The notes beneath the pieces were generated by a model that did no database searches, was not told the origin of the DNA, and saw nothing but the letters and a program-made list of their open reading frames with translations. Source: Oscillospiraceae bacterium (lineage in GTDB: Bacteria; Bacillota; Clostridia; Oscillospirales; Oscillospiraceae). From it: DNA of 64,000 bases. Numbering within the stretch: position 1 is the first letter of the stretch; every line of letters begins with the position of its first letter. Positions 15,697 through 25,265 of the stretch are shown piece after piece. Location: contig WQVH01000001.1 in the NCBI GenBank assembly GCA_009781695.1, positions 55,277-119,276 of the forward strand, written 5' to 3'. Made by a program: the position numbers and the translations under genes.

Positions 15697-18375
15697 CTAA
15701 TCCGGAATGCTATCGAATTTCTTAGATATCTCGAATCCGAACAATGGCAATATCACCAGCCCCAACGCAATGCCCAATTGCACAACACTGAGCGGTACCG
15801 TTGTAAACAAGTCATTGAGGATCGGAATATACATCACCGCAAAAAGTATGACCATCGCTGCCAACGTCGAGAGATTTAAAAACCTATTATCGAACATCGT
15901 TTTCTTAAACCCTAAAAATGTCTCTTTCTTCGACGGATACGCCACCAAAAGCTCACTGGCTACCAGTGTGAAAAAGCACATACTTATAGCGACCAAATAA
16001 TCCCCAATCGCAAAATGACCTATGAGAAACGATGCCAACGATGCCCCGGCGACAAATGCCGATCTGAATGCAACCGAAACACCCATTTCTTTGTTTACAA
16101 TCGGCTCTAGGGGATCTCTGGGCTTTTTTCGCATTACATTTTTCTCTTTACCTTCCATGCCCAATGCAAACGCAGGAAATGCATCGGTCAAAAGATTTAC
16201 AAACAATAATTGAGTCGCCACAAGCGGTACCGGAAGACCAAATATTATAGCCAGAAGTATGATCAGAATTTCACCGATGTTATTGGCCAGCAGATATCCG
16301 GTGACCTTTCTGATATTGCCGTATATTGTCCGGCCTTGAGATACCGCATCAACGATACTGACAAAATTATCATCAGTTAAAATCATATCCGCCGCTTCTT
16401 TTGAAACATCAGTGCCGGTGATACCCATGGCAATACCGATGTCGGCTTTTTTAAGCGCAGGCGCATCATTTACTCCGTCGCCTGTCATGGCAACTATATG
16501 ATTATTCGCTTTTATGGCTGTCACTATACGTACTTTATGTTCCGGTGACACACGTGCATAGACATCGACTGTACTGACTTTGCTTATAAGCTCTGCATCA
16601 CTCAAATTGTTGATGGCAGGGCCATCGAGCACTGCGCCTTCCGGCTGCATTATGCCCAAAGATTGCGCTATGGCTGCTGCGGTGATTTTATGATCGCCTG
16701 TGATCATTTTGACCGTGATGCCCGCACCATGACACTGCGCCACCGAATCTTTTACCTCCTTGCGCGGGGGATCAATCATGCACATCGTGCCAACATATAT
16801 GAGCGCTTCCTCCACATTGTCTATCGCCGCCTCACTGTCATATTCTTTATATGCAAATCCTAAGACACGAAGCGCATCCGCCGCAAACTGCTCGTTTTGT
16901 GCTAAGAGACGCGCTTTTTTATCTCCATCCATTGGAACTATTTTGCCGTCTGCATAGATTTTTGTCGCACGCTCGATGATCGCATCGGGTGCACCCTTCG
17001 TATTCATGATGACTTTTCCATCTTTTAGGTTAAATGTGGACATCAACTTTCTTTCAGAATCGAAGGGGATTTCTTGTACACGTTTATGCAATGCGCTGCA
17101 CTCATTTTTGTCATTTCCGAGTTTCGCTCCAAAAACCAACATGGCACCTTCGGTTGGATCACCGATAATTTTGGAATGCACTTTATCATAAATGGCATCA
17201 TTGCACAAAACCGCTATTTCCGACATGAGGGCGATGTTTTTTGTAGCTGCAACCGCACCGGTGACTTCCCCAACCGGATCATATCCAACCCCGGTCACTT
17301 CGTATAAGTTTTCATAGTCAAAACATTTTACAACGGTCATCTTATTTTGCGTAAGCGTACCGGTCTTGTCTGAGCATATGACTGTTGTACTGCCCAATGT
17401 TTCAACGGCTCTGAGTTTCTTGACAATTGCGTTTGACCTGACCATCTTTTGAACACCAATGGCCAGTATCACTGTCGCCACAATCGCTATACCTTCCGGA
17501 ACAGCGGCAACGGCCAAAGATACTGAAACCATCATCATATCAATCAGATCCCGGTAACTGCCTATACCCAAAATATTATAAAGAAATCCAACCAAAAACA
17601 CTATGGCACACGTTATAATACACACAATACCCAACGTCTTTGCCAGTGCATTGAGTTTGTCTTGAAGCGGAGTGCTTCCCTCATTGGTTTCTTGCAAAAT
17701 CGTTGCTATTTTGCCCATCTCGGTCTGTGCCCCGGTTGCATAAACAACACCCACGCCTCTGCCATAAGATACGACTGTACCCATGGCCGCCAGATTGATC
17801 CGATCGCCCAAGGTCACTTCATCTTCAAAAATTACATTACAATCTTTGAGCGCAGGCACCGATTCTCCGGTGAGCGCCGACTCGTCCACTTTGAGGTTCA
17901 TACTTTCAATGATTCTGACATCGGCAGGGATATAGTCGCCTGCATCCAGAATAACTATATCGCCTTTTACAACATGATCAGAATCTATCTTGTCAATTGC
18001 GCCATCTCTTTTTACTTTTGCTTTGGGACTGGACATGTCTTTGAGCGCTTTGAGTGCATTGTCGGCTTTGTTTTCTTGAGTGATGCCAATGATCATGTTA
18101 AAAACCAGTATGGCTATGATAATTATCGCATCTTTAAGCCCATCGCCTGCAATGGTCGATACAATTGCTGCGGCAATCAAGATGACTACCAAAAAGTCTT
18201 TAAACTGCTCAAGAATCCGAAGCATCAAAGATTTTTTCTTTGCGCTTTGCAATCGATTCGGGCCATCTTGCTCAAGCCGTTTTGCGGCTTGGAATCCGGC
18301 CAATCCATTTTGCGCATCGGAATCCAACACCTGTAACGCCTCTTGCGCACTTATTTTGTAAAACTCTGTTATCAT
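15697..18375 (-). CDS. Calcium-type P-type ATPase (P2A/PMCA-like)
   Basis: This cation pump of 892 residues is full length for a P2 ATPase. In order it has an N-terminal cation-ATPase domain, helices M1-M2, the actuator motif ALTGESVP, helix M4 with AAVPEGIAIV, the phosphorylation site CSDKTGTLTQ, the nucleotide domain with KGAPD, the MITGDHKITA and MTGDGVNDAPALKKADIGIAMG hinge motifs, and six C-terminal helices with NLLTDAFPAFALG. The PEG motif in M4 and the NLxTD motif in M6 fit Ca2+ pumps; a Mn2+ role is possible. It is divergent from the dCMP-deaminase-like gene. Confidence 0.9.
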   Translation of the reverse strand: MITEFYKISAQEALQVLDSDAQNGLAGFQAAKRLEQDGPNRLQSAKKKSLMLRILEQFKDFLVVILIAAAIVSTIAGDGLKDAIIIIAILVFNMIIGITQENKADNALKALKDMSSPKAKVKRDGAIDKIDSDHVVKGDIVILDAGDYIPADVRIIESMNLKVDESALTGESVPALKDCNVIFEDEVTLGDRINLAAMGTVVSYGRGVGVVYATGAQTEMGKIATILQETNEGSTPLQDKLNALAKTLGIVCIITCAIVFLVGFLYNILGIGSYRDLIDMMMVSVSLAVAAVPEGIAIVATVILAIGVQKMVRSNAIVKKLRAVETLGSTTVICSDKTGTLTQNKMTVVKCFDYENLYEVTGVGYDPVGEVTGAVAATKNIALMSEIAVLCNDAIYDKVHSKIIGDPTEGAMLVFGAKLGNDKNECSALHKRVQEIPFDSERKLMSTFNLKDGKVIMNTKGAPDAIIERATKIYADGKIVPMDGDKKARLLAQNEQFAADALRVLGFAYKEYDSEAAIDNVEEALIYVGTMCMIDPPRKEVKDSVAQCHGAGITVKMITGDHKITAAAIAQSLGIMQPEGAVLDGPAINNLSDAELISKVSTVDVYARVSPEHKVRIVTAIKANNHIVAMTGDGVNDAPALKKADIGIAMGITGTDVSKEAADMILTDDNFVSIVDAVSQGRTIYGNIRKVTGYLLANNIGEILIILLAIIFGLPVPLVATQLLFVNLLTDAFPAFALGMEGKEKNVMRKKPRDPLEPIVNKEMGVSVAFRSAFVAGASLASFLIGHFAIGDYLVAISMCFFTLVASELLVAYPSKKETFLGFKKTMFDNRFLNLSTLAAMVILFAVMYIPILNDLFTTVPLSVVQLGIALGLVILPLFGFEISKKFDSIPD

Positions 18376-18443
18376 ATGACGCTCCTCTATTAAAGGCTAA
18401 CGATATTTGAATATGGGGTGCTGAGTTTTCTATAGACACCCTA

Positions 18444-18472
18444 TTGTTATTATTGTAACATAGATGTATAAT
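18444..18472 (+). promoter_or_regulatory. Promoter of the dCMP-deaminase-like operon
   Basis: TTGTTA (18444-18449) and TATAAT (18467-18472) have a 17-bp spacer, 30 bp upstream of the start codon. Confidence 0.7.
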
Positions 18473-18502
18473 GTGTACAAATACTTGCTGTGGAGGTTCC
18501 CA

Positions 18503-19000
18503 ATGGAACGCAAAGACAAGGAAAACTATTATCTCGATATCGCCGAGACCGTTTTGATCAGGTCTACTTGCCGAAGACGCAAATATGGCGCTGCGATTGT
18601 CTTAAATGATGAAATAATCTCAACAGGCTATAACGGAGCGCCCCGCGGGCGCAAAAACTGCCTTGACCGAGGCGTTTGTATGAGAGATGAGCTCAAAATC
18701 CCAAGCGGAGAGCGCTACGAACTTTGCCGCAGTGTACACGCAGAGGCCAATGCAATCATATCGGCAGCCAGAAGGGATATGATCGGCTCTACGCTCTATC
18801 TTGCAGGACGTGAAGCGAAGGAAAACAAGCTACTCAGCGACACAACTTCATGCAGCATGTGCCGCCGCCTCATCATCAATGCCGGAATCGAGCGGGTCGT
18901 ATGCCGAATCACAGAAAACCAATTCACTATTACCCACACGCGCGATTGGGTATTTAATGATGACTCGATTATTGATATATCAGAGCTAAATCCGGCGTAA
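18503..19000 (+). CDS. dCMP-deaminase-like zinc protein (ComEB family)
   Basis: The start at ATG 18503 is 7 bases after GGAGG; the in-frame ATG at 18464 lies within the promoter. The 165 residues carry the zinc-deaminase motif VHAEANAI (His ligand and catalytic Glu) and TSCSMCRR, with both Cys ligands but Ser where Pro of PCxxC is usual. Spacing and length fit dCMP deaminases (dCMP to dUMP) and the ComEB group. It is followed 2 bp later by a membrane protein. Confidence 0.8.
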   Translation: MERKDKENYYLDIAETVLIRSTCRRRKYGAAIVLNDEIISTGYNGAPRGRKNCLDRGVCMRDELKIPSGERYELCRSVHAEANAIISAARRDMIGSTLYLAGREAKENKLLSDTTSCSMCRRLIINAGIERVVCRITENQFTITHTRDWVFNDDSIIDISELNPA

Positions 19001-19002
19001 AA

Positions 19003-19575
19003 ATGAGAAAGTTCTTTGATGCGCTAAAAAAAAGCGTTCCCACCGTGGATGCTCATTACCGCATCGGTATGCGCGTGGTCAAAACGGCGGCGGCAGTGGG
19101 TATCTGTTTGCTATTTGCCCTCCTTTTCGGTGGCATTGAGTCTATTTTGATAACGGCTGTTGCAACCATCGTAACGATTCGGACGACACAAGAAGAGACT
19201 ATCACTAGCGGTGTTTTCCGAATTTTGGGTACGATTATTGGCGCTACGCTCGGGATTTTAACTGTACTGATCAGTTTGTTTTTACCGTTTTATGACCAAG
19301 GTTTGTTCGTCATTGTGATTCCTATAATGCTCTTGTTAAACCTGTATTTGTGCAATGTTTTTAACATGCAGGATTCTTGTGCGATTGCATGTGTGGTTAC
19401 AGTAATTGTTGCGACGCAGATTGTGCCGATGGAGTCGCCTATGGACGAGGCTTTTCATTTTGCGCTCATGAGGGTAAGGGATACTGTGGTCGGTGTGACC
19501 ATTGCTACGATTATGAATATTGTGCCTTATAAAATATCTGATTTAATTAAGAGACGCAAGGACGAAGGGTTTTGA
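19003..19575 (+). CDS. Aromatic-acid-exporter-family (FUSC/ArAE_1-like) membrane protein
   Basis: The 190-residue protein has five to six hydrophobic helices covering most of its length and a basic C-terminus (KRRKDEGF). The RIGMRVVKTAAAVGICLLFALLFG opening and the later RVRDTVVGVTIA segment are typical of the short Firmicute ArAE_1/DUF939 family. The family's name comes from AaeB-like aromatic acid exporters, but transport has not been shown for the short forms. It is cotranscribed with the deaminase-like gene. Confidence 0.7.
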   Translation: MRKFFDALKKSVPTVDAHYRIGMRVVKTAAAVGICLLFALLFGGIESILITAVATIVTIRTTQEETITSGVFRILGTIIGATLGILTVLISLFLPFYDQGLFVIVIPIMLLLNLYLCNVFNMQDSCAIACVVTVIVATQIVPMESPMDEAFHFALMRVRDTVVGVTIATIMNIVPYKISDLIKRRKDEGF

Positions 19576-19592
19576 GTTTTAGACTTTTTCCA

Positions 19593-20300
19593 CTATGCTA
19601 ACAAATCCTTCACAACTTCCGCCGCCAAAATAAGCCCTGCAACTGATGGTACAAAGGCAGTGCTTCCTGGTGCAGGTCGGTGTGAGGCAGGTCGTAGCTC
19701 TGCATCGATCGGCTTTACAGGCACTTCCCTTGTATAGACAACCTTGAGCGCTTTTACGCCCCGCTTCCGAAGCTCCCTGCGCATGATTCGTGCCATGGGG
19801 CAAATGGACGTTTTAAATATATCGGTGACTTCCAATGCTGTCGGATCCAGTTTATTTGCCGCCCCCATTGATGATATAATGGGCACGCCTAACCCCGCTG
19901 CACGGCAGACCAATTCTAGCTTCGCTGTCATGGTGTCCACCGCATCTATAACATAATCATAAGCAGTCAAATCGACCTCATCGGCTGTGTCCGGCAAGTA
20001 AAATAGCTTGCTTGCAACGATTTGTATATCCGGATTTATATCCAGTAGACGCTCCTTCATCACATCCACTTTGACTTGTCCGATTGTCTTGTGCGTTGCG
20101 ATGATTTGTCTGTTGATATTCGTAATATCTACAACATCGCCATCAAACAGGTCTATTGCACCAATGCCTATGCGGCACAACGCTTCGGCGGTATGCCCTC
20201 CTACACCGCCAATCCCAAAAACCGCCACCCGGCGGTTTTTGAGTTTTTCTATATTTTCCCAGCCAAAAAGCATGGCGGTGCGGGCAAATTGATCATTCAT
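19593..20300 (-). CDS. tcdA: tRNA threonylcarbamoyladenosine dehydratase TcdA
   Basis: This E1-like enzyme of the ThiF/MoeB fold forms cyclic t6A in tRNA from t6A using ATP. The 235 residues begin with ARTAMLFG, typical of TcdA, then the nucleotide-binding loop VAVFGIGGVGGHTAEAL and the DNINRQ-equivalent DITNINRQI. A possible active-site Cys is in FKTSICPMARIMRRELRKRG. The C-terminal GSTAFVPSVAGLILAAEVV is diagnostic of the family. Length is normal. Confidence 0.9.
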   Translation of the reverse strand: MNDQFARTAMLFGWENIEKLKNRRVAVFGIGGVGGHTAEALCRIGIGAIDLFDGDVVDITNINRQIIATHKTIGQVKVDVMKERLLDINPDIQIVASKLFYLPDTADEVDLTAYDYVIDAVDTMTAKLELVCRAAGLGVPIISSMGAANKLDPTALEVTDIFKTSICPMARIMRRELRKRGVKALKVVYTREVPVKPIDAELRPASHRPAPGSTAFVPSVAGLILAAEVVKDLLA

Positions 20301-20347
20301 GGTTTTGTTCCCTACTTAAGTTATATGTGTTCATGACCTTGATTTTA

Positions 20348-22375
20348 TCATATTCCTTCCCGAATTTCATCAACAATCTTGTCTAATGTGCTGTGCTCAA
20401 TTTCTTTGCCATTGACGATAACGACCGGCCCTCTGACGCACTTGGTTGCACAGAATCTACCTTTAAATTCAGTGCACGCTTCAAGCCCATTGTCACGCAC
20501 ATACTTCATCAATTCACCATAGAGCTGTTGCGCCCCTTGCTCAAAGCAGCTTCTGCCAAAACAAATCGTCAAATCCAGTTTCTTCTTTGCAGTTGCCGCA
20601 TTTAACACAAAATCTCCATCGGCAATCAATCGGCGATTTTTATAACTCGTGTGCAGCAGCTTGTGTACTTTATGACTGTCGTTTAGCTCCTCATTGTACA
20701 GCTTCTGCAAAAAAGGATTGGCATGTGAGACATGAAGTTGGAGCATCGCATCATTGTCAAACAACCCCTGTGTACGCAGCACATTATCGCAATTATCTTT
20801 TCCATCCGGCTGCCCGGCGCCATTTACACAACCGCCGGGACAGGCCATGACTTCGATCAAATCAAATTGCTCCGCACCGCTTTTTACTTTCTCTATAACC
20901 GTGCGGGCATTGGAAAGACCGCTAACTACGGCAAGCCTGAGCGTCTTGTCTCCAATGGAAACCTCCCCGATTTTTATACCGTCATCACTGCGAAACTGCT
21001 TAAACTCACGCTCGGCTCCGGTTTCCAGTTGTGATGCAGCAAAGCGCAAAACCGCTTCACAGACCCCGCCGGTCGAACCGAATATTATAGCCCCGCCGGT
21101 GGCAAAGCTCAGCGGCATATCCAGTGAGCCTATGCCCAGTTTATTAAACTCTATACCATGCTCCCTGATCATTCGTGCAAGTTCCTCGGTAGTGATTACA
21201 TGATCCACATCCTTGCTGCCATCTACAGAAAATTCGGGTCTGGTCGCTTCAAACTTTTTGGCAGTACATGGCGCAATGCAAACTACTGAAATCTGCTCAT
21301 GCGGCACACCGAGTTCCTTTGACAGCTGATCTTTACAGACTGCACCAAAAATCGACATCGGACTCTTCACCGTTGAAAGCTGATTTAGAAGATCGGGATA
21401 ATATGACTCGGCAAACTTGACCCATGCCGGGCAGCAAGAGGTAAATTGAGGAAGTCTCTCACCTTTTTCATATCTCGCAAAAAACTCCTTGCCTTCTTCG
21501 ACCACCGTAATATCCGCAGCAAAACATGTGTCATAAACACGGTCAAAACCCATAATTTTAAGCGCCGAGACCATTTTACCCACATTGTTCTCCCCCGCTT
21601 TTTCGCCAAAGCATTCTCCGATGGCAACACGTACCGCAGGCGCAATTTGAGCGACGACAATTTTTCCCTTGTCATGTATATCATTCCAAACATCTGTGAT
21701 GTTCGTCTTGACCGTCAGCGCACCCACCGGACAAGCCTTAACACACTGACCGCAACCGACACATTCAACATCCCCTATGCCTTTGTTGCCTCGGGTAATC
21801 ACACGTGCTTGCGCACCTCTATAGGCAAAATCCAGAGCGCCGATAGATTGAATTTCATCGCACATCCTTACACAGTCACCGCACAAGATGCATTTGGCAG
21901 GATCACGTACAATACACGCCGATGAGAGGTCTTTTTGCTTCTCTTTTTGCATGGGCTTAAATCGTATGTCTTTGACCCCCAATTGCGCGGCAATATCTTG
22001 CAATTTGCACACACCACTTTTGGGACATACAGTACAGGACTGATCATGACTGGCCAACATAAGCTCAATGATCATTTTCCTCATATCTCTTATGAGCTTT
22101 GTATTTGTTTTTACAATCATTCCGGGGTGGGCTTTGGTTGAGCACGCCGGAACAACACCACTCGGATGATCTAAAACCTCAACCATACACATACGACATG
22201 CCCCATATACACTCAAATCAGAATGATAGCAAAATGTAGGCAGTTCTATACCTGCTTTTCTAATCACCTCAAGCAAATTATTTTCATCTTCTAATGTAAC
22301 CGAGATTGAATCCACAGTGATCACATTCTCATTTGATGGCGCTGTGATTAAATCAGAACCTTTATGAACATTCAT
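20348..22375 (-). CDS. hydA: [FeFe] hydrogenase catalytic subunit HydA, set 1, with fused C-terminal [2Fe-2S] domain
   Basis: This 675-residue group A hydrogenase interconverts H2 with protons and electrons as part of an NAD-linked, probably electron-bifurcating HydABC complex. In order it has a plant-type [2Fe-2S] site (Cys49, 60, 63, 78), a His110-Cys114-Cys117-Cys123 [4Fe-4S] site, two [4Fe-4S] sites (162-172 and 205-215), the H-cluster motifs TSCCPAW (312-318), APCTAKK and MACPGGCVNGAGQ, and a C-terminal thioredoxin-like [2Fe-2S] domain (CFGRSC...CATKC). The second H-cluster motif has Ala where Met is usual before PC. It is the last gene of the NuoE-NuoF-HydA operon and has an AGGAGG site. 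Confidence 0.93.
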   Translation of the reverse strand: MNVHKGSDLITAPSNENVITVDSISVTLEDENNLLEVIRKAGIELPTFCYHSDLSVYGACRMCMVEVLDHPSGVVPACSTKAHPGMIVKTNTKLIRDMRKMIIELMLASHDQSCTVCPKSGVCKLQDIAAQLGVKDIRFKPMQKEKQKDLSSACIVRDPAKCILCGDCVRMCDEIQSIGALDFAYRGAQARVITRGNKGIGDVECVGCGQCVKACPVGALTVKTNITDVWNDIHDKGKIVVAQIAPAVRVAIGECFGEKAGENNVGKMVSALKIMGFDRVYDTCFAADITVVEEGKEFFARYEKGERLPQFTSCCPAWVKFAESYYPDLLNQLSTVKSPMSIFGAVCKDQLSKELGVPHEQISVVCIAPCTAKKFEATRPEFSVDGSKDVDHVITTEELARMIREHGIEFNKLGIGSLDMPLSFATGGAIIFGSTGGVCEAVLRFAASQLETGAEREFKQFRSDDGIKIGEVSIGDKTLRLAVVSGLSNARTVIEKVKSGAEQFDLIEVMACPGGCVNGAGQPDGKDNCDNVLRTQGLFDNDAMLQLHVSHANPFLQKLYNEELNDSHKVHKLLHTSYKNRRLIADGDFVLNAATAKKKLDLTICFGRSCFEQGAQQLYGELMKYVRDNGLEACTEFKGRFCATKCVRGPVVIVNGKEIEHSTLDKIVDEIREGI

Positions 22376-22385
22376 ATTTTACCTC

Positions 22386-24302
22386 CTAACATCTGGCAAT
22401 CGCTTCGAATTTGCATACATCTGCACAAGCGCCGCATTTAATACACTTTTCACCATCAATCGTATACGCTGTGCCCTTTTCGCCATGGATACATTGAACA
22501 GGGCATTTTCTGGCACAAATGGTACACCCTTTACACTTTTCAGGAATAATTACATAGGTCAAAAGCGCCTCGCAATTGCCTGTCGGACAGCGTTTTTCAA
22601 CCACATGCGCCATCACTTCTTCTCTAAAATATTTAAGAACCGAAATAATCGGATTCGGAGCAGTCTTGCCCAATGCGCACAATGAGCCCACACGCACGGT
22701 ATTGGCAAGTGCTTCAAGCAGTTCCACCGTTTCTACGGTCGCCTCACCGGCGCTGATTTCATCAAGCATCGAGAGCATCTGACGTGTGCCTTCTCGACAT
22801 ACGACACACTTTCCGCAACTTTCATTTTGCGTAAATTGCATGAAGTATCGGGCGATCTTTACCATACAGGTATTTTGATTCATAACCACAACACCGCCGG
22901 ATCCCACCATGGCACCAACTGCATTGAGATTATCATAGTCCAAAGGCATATCCATATGCTCTTGAGTTAAGCAACCTCCGGACGGCCCGCCGATTTGTAC
23001 CGCCTTGTAATCCGTTGGATTGAGATTTCCGTCCGCATCGGTAACCAGGACACCATCATCGGTGATCACTCCGCCACCAATCTCTTTGATAATTTCACGT
23101 AGCGTAACACCGAACGGAACTTCAATAAGTCCGGTATTGGCCACATGCCCTGTCAGTGCAAAGGTCTTCGTGCCTTTAGCCGTTGCAGTGCCAAGCCGGG
23201 TATATTCATCAACACCCATGCGCATAATCAGTGCAACTGCGGCCAGCGTCTCTACATTATTGATGACGGTCGGCTTGCCGAACAATCCCACCTGCGCAGG
23301 ATATGGCGGCTTGAGCGTTGGCATACCACGCTTACCCTCTATCGAAGCAATAAGCGCAGTCTCCTCACCACATACAAATGCGCCCGCACCTTCCATCAAG
23401 TGAATTTTAAAACACTTGCCCGATCCGAAAATATTATCACCCAGAACACCCGCTTCCTGCGCTTGTTCTATCGCCAGTTTTAGGCGCTGACAGGCCAACG
23501 GATATTCCATACGGACATATATATACCCCTTTTGCGCATTGACTGCTTGAGCCGCAATGATCATGCCTTCCAATATGGAGTGCGGATTGCCCTCCAAAAG
23601 ACATCTGTCCATAAATGCGCCCGGATCACCTTCATCACCATTACAAATAACATATTTAATGTCACTTTCGTTTTGGCGGGTAATATCCCACTTTCTGCCG
23701 GTCGGAAAACCTCCGCCGCCACGCCCGCGCAACCCGGAATCGGATATGAGTGTACATATTTCCTTATCGGTCATTTCCAAAACGGCTTTTCGGGCTTGAA
23801 AATACCCCCCATGATAGATATATTCATCAATACTACACGCATCAATGTTACCGCAAAGTTCGAGCAAAAGCCGCCTTTGGCGAGCATAGAAGGGAATATG
23901 ATGTTCATCCGGTATAGCCTCTCCGGTGGAGGGCAGTCTATAGACCAGCCGATCAATAATCTGTCCGCCCAACAAAGTCTGCGTCACAATTTCTTCTACA
24001 TCAGAAAGAGAAACCTTGACATAGAGCACACTTTCATTGACGATGTGCACCAGAGGCCCCATTTGGCAAAACCCTTGACAGCCGCTCATCGAAAGACCCA
24101 TATCATGCCCCGCTTCTTCCTCAAGCGCCACATTAAATGCAAATCCATGTTCCTGCGCAAGTTCCATAAAGCGATTGTAAATTTTAATTGCACCATTTGC
24201 TATACATCCGGTACCTGCACAAATGACGACACGATTTTTATGTTTTGCCGCAGCGTTTGCAAAACGCTCACTGCGCATTTCAAGAGACATTAACTCATGC
24301 AT
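22386..24302 (-). CDS. hydB: NuoF-like flavoprotein subunit HydB, set 1
   Basis: This NADH- and FMN-binding subunit of the hydrogenase complex has 638 residues. The N-terminal thioredoxin-like domain has a full four-Cys set, CAGTGC and GCQGFC. The FMN/NADH core follows with GRGGGGFPTGRKW, NGDEGDPGAFMDR, and GAGAFVCGEETAL. A [4Fe-4S] site is in ESCGKCVVCREGT, and two C-terminal ferredoxin-type clusters are in CKGCTICARKCP and CIKCGACADVC. The start codon overlaps the NuoE stop by 8 bp behind AAGGAGGA. It transfers electrons between NAD(H), ferredoxin and HydA. Confidence 0.93.
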   Translation of the reverse strand: MHELMSLEMRSERFANAAAKHKNRVVICAGTGCIANGAIKIYNRFMELAQEHGFAFNVALEEEAGHDMGLSMSGCQGFCQMGPLVHIVNESVLYVKVSLSDVEEIVTQTLLGGQIIDRLVYRLPSTGEAIPDEHHIPFYARQRRLLLELCGNIDACSIDEYIYHGGYFQARKAVLEMTDKEICTLISDSGLRGRGGGGFPTGRKWDITRQNESDIKYVICNGDEGDPGAFMDRCLLEGNPHSILEGMIIAAQAVNAQKGYIYVRMEYPLACQRLKLAIEQAQEAGVLGDNIFGSGKCFKIHLMEGAGAFVCGEETALIASIEGKRGMPTLKPPYPAQVGLFGKPTVINNVETLAAVALIMRMGVDEYTRLGTATAKGTKTFALTGHVANTGLIEVPFGVTLREIIKEIGGGVITDDGVLVTDADGNLNPTDYKAVQIGGPSGGCLTQEHMDMPLDYDNLNAVGAMVGSGGVVVMNQNTCMVKIARYFMQFTQNESCGKCVVCREGTRQMLSMLDEISAGEATVETVELLEALANTVRVGSLCALGKTAPNPIISVLKYFREEVMAHVVEKRCPTGNCEALLTYVIIPEKCKGCTICARKCPVQCIHGEKGTAYTIDGEKCIKCGACADVCKFEAIARC

Positions 24303-24795
24303 TGACCGCTTCCTCCTTGTACTTGTTAATTAACTCAATCGTTTTTTCCTTGGTCATCGCTCCATAGACATCATCATTAATTGTGATCACGGGCGCTAGG
24401 CCACATGCACCAATACACGCAACTTCTTCAAGCGTAAAAAGGTTGTCGTCTGATGTGTGCTTTTTGTCATCGAGTCCAAGCTCGGTTTGAAATACTTTGA
24501 TGATTTCAACCGCTTTTCTCACATGACATGCTGTTCCGTTACATACTCTGATGATGTATTTGCCCTTTGACTCTAATGCAAAGTGTGAGTAGAATGTCGC
24601 AACGCCAAAAACTGTTCCGGGGGTTATTTTCAGTGCATTGGCAACATAATTCATCACATCTTCCGGTAAGTACGAATATGCGGCTTGTACTTCCTGTAAA
24701 ATAGGGACAAGCATGTGGGGATTGAATTCGTGTTTTTCCAGAATTGCACAGACTGTTTCAAAATTCGTCTTGAATTCTTGCGTGTTTTTCTGCAT
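24295..24795 (-). CDS. hydC: NuoE-like [2Fe-2S] subunit HydC, set 1
   Basis: The start at 24795 is 10 bases after AAGGAGG; an upstream in-frame extension runs through a repeat element and is not coding. The 166 residues have an N-terminal helical part with VPILQEVQAAYSYLPED, the family's thioredoxin-like domain with CNGTAC and CIGACGLAP (the four [2Fe-2S] ligands) and a helical end. It is the first gene of the set 1 operon. Confidence 0.92.
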   Translation of the reverse strand: MQKNTQEFKTNFETVCAILEKHEFNPHMLVPILQEVQAAYSYLPEDVMNYVANALKITPGTVFGVATFYSHFALESKGKYIIRVCNGTACHVRKAVEIIKVFQTELGLDDKKHTSDDNLFTLEEVACIGACGLAPVITINDDVYGAMTKEKTIELINKYKEEAVNA

Positions 24796-24852
24796 GGTCG
24801 TTTTTCCTCCTTTTCCGACTGTTGGATTTGGTTGCTTTTGCGTCTTTAAAAC

Positions 24853-24898
24853 CACCCCGTCAGGCTTCGCCTGCCACCCCTCCAAAAAGGGGAATTAG
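24853..24898 (-). repeat. REP-like nested-hairpin repeat, single copy
   Basis: The minus strand reads CCCC-loop-GGGG, then the hairpin CAGGCGAAGCCTG, then GGGGTGG. This is the same layout as the 61-bp tandem repeats at 42176, with different stem sequences. It lies immediately upstream of the set 1 hydrogenase operon. Confidence 0.6.
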
Positions 24899-24983
24899 GG
24901 TAAATACCGAGCTGCACCACTATTACAGATTGCTACAATGACATTATAAACCACCTCATCGCACTAAAGCCAAACGTCATCAC

Positions 24984-25015
24984 AAGGAATCTTTGTGATG
25001 ACGTTTTTGGCGAAC
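24984..25015. terminator. Terminator between the two hydrogenase operons
   Basis: GTCATCACAA and TTGTGATGAC form a 10-12-bp stem with a short loop and T tracts on both sides. On the minus strand it would end the set 2 operon, whose last gene stops at 25017. Confidence 0.7.
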
Positions 25016-25016
25016 T

Positions 25017-25262
25017 CTATTTTATTCTTGACAAGATTGAGGCGTAAAAGATTTCACGTGCAGTCTCCGGAGACACACTGATGACCTCGCTATCTACCGT
25101 GACAGAAACTCCCCTTTGGCACGCTCTCATGCAAAACTGGGCTTCCATCTCTATTTTGTCGTAAAGTTTGTCCTCTTCAATGATCTGCTGAAATGTTTGT
25201 ATGACATTATAGGAGCCTTTGAGGTGGCACGAACTGCCAACACAGACAGAAACCTTGAGCAT
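25017..25262 (-). CDS. Small thioredoxin-like [2Fe-2S] protein of the set 2 hydrogenase
   Basis: The 81 residues contain CVGSSC near the N-terminus and CMRACQRG in the middle, a complete C-x4-C and C-x3-C ligand set of the thioredoxin-like [2Fe-2S] fold. It starts 4 bp after the hydA2 stop. The same type of domain is fused to the C-terminus of the set 1 HydA, so this protein is probably a free-standing version of that domain that docks on HydA2 as an extra electron entry point. Confidence 0.8.
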   Translation of the reverse strand: MLKVSVCVGSSCHLKGSYNVIQTFQQIIEEDKLYDKIEMEAQFCMRACQRGVSVTVDSEVISVSPETAREIFYASILSRIK

Positions 25263-25265
25263 CGC

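Noticed and set aside
24796..24885. N-terminal extension of the set 1 NuoE protein
   Set aside because: The frame is open but runs through a palindromic repeat. The ribosome site and homology begin at 24795.
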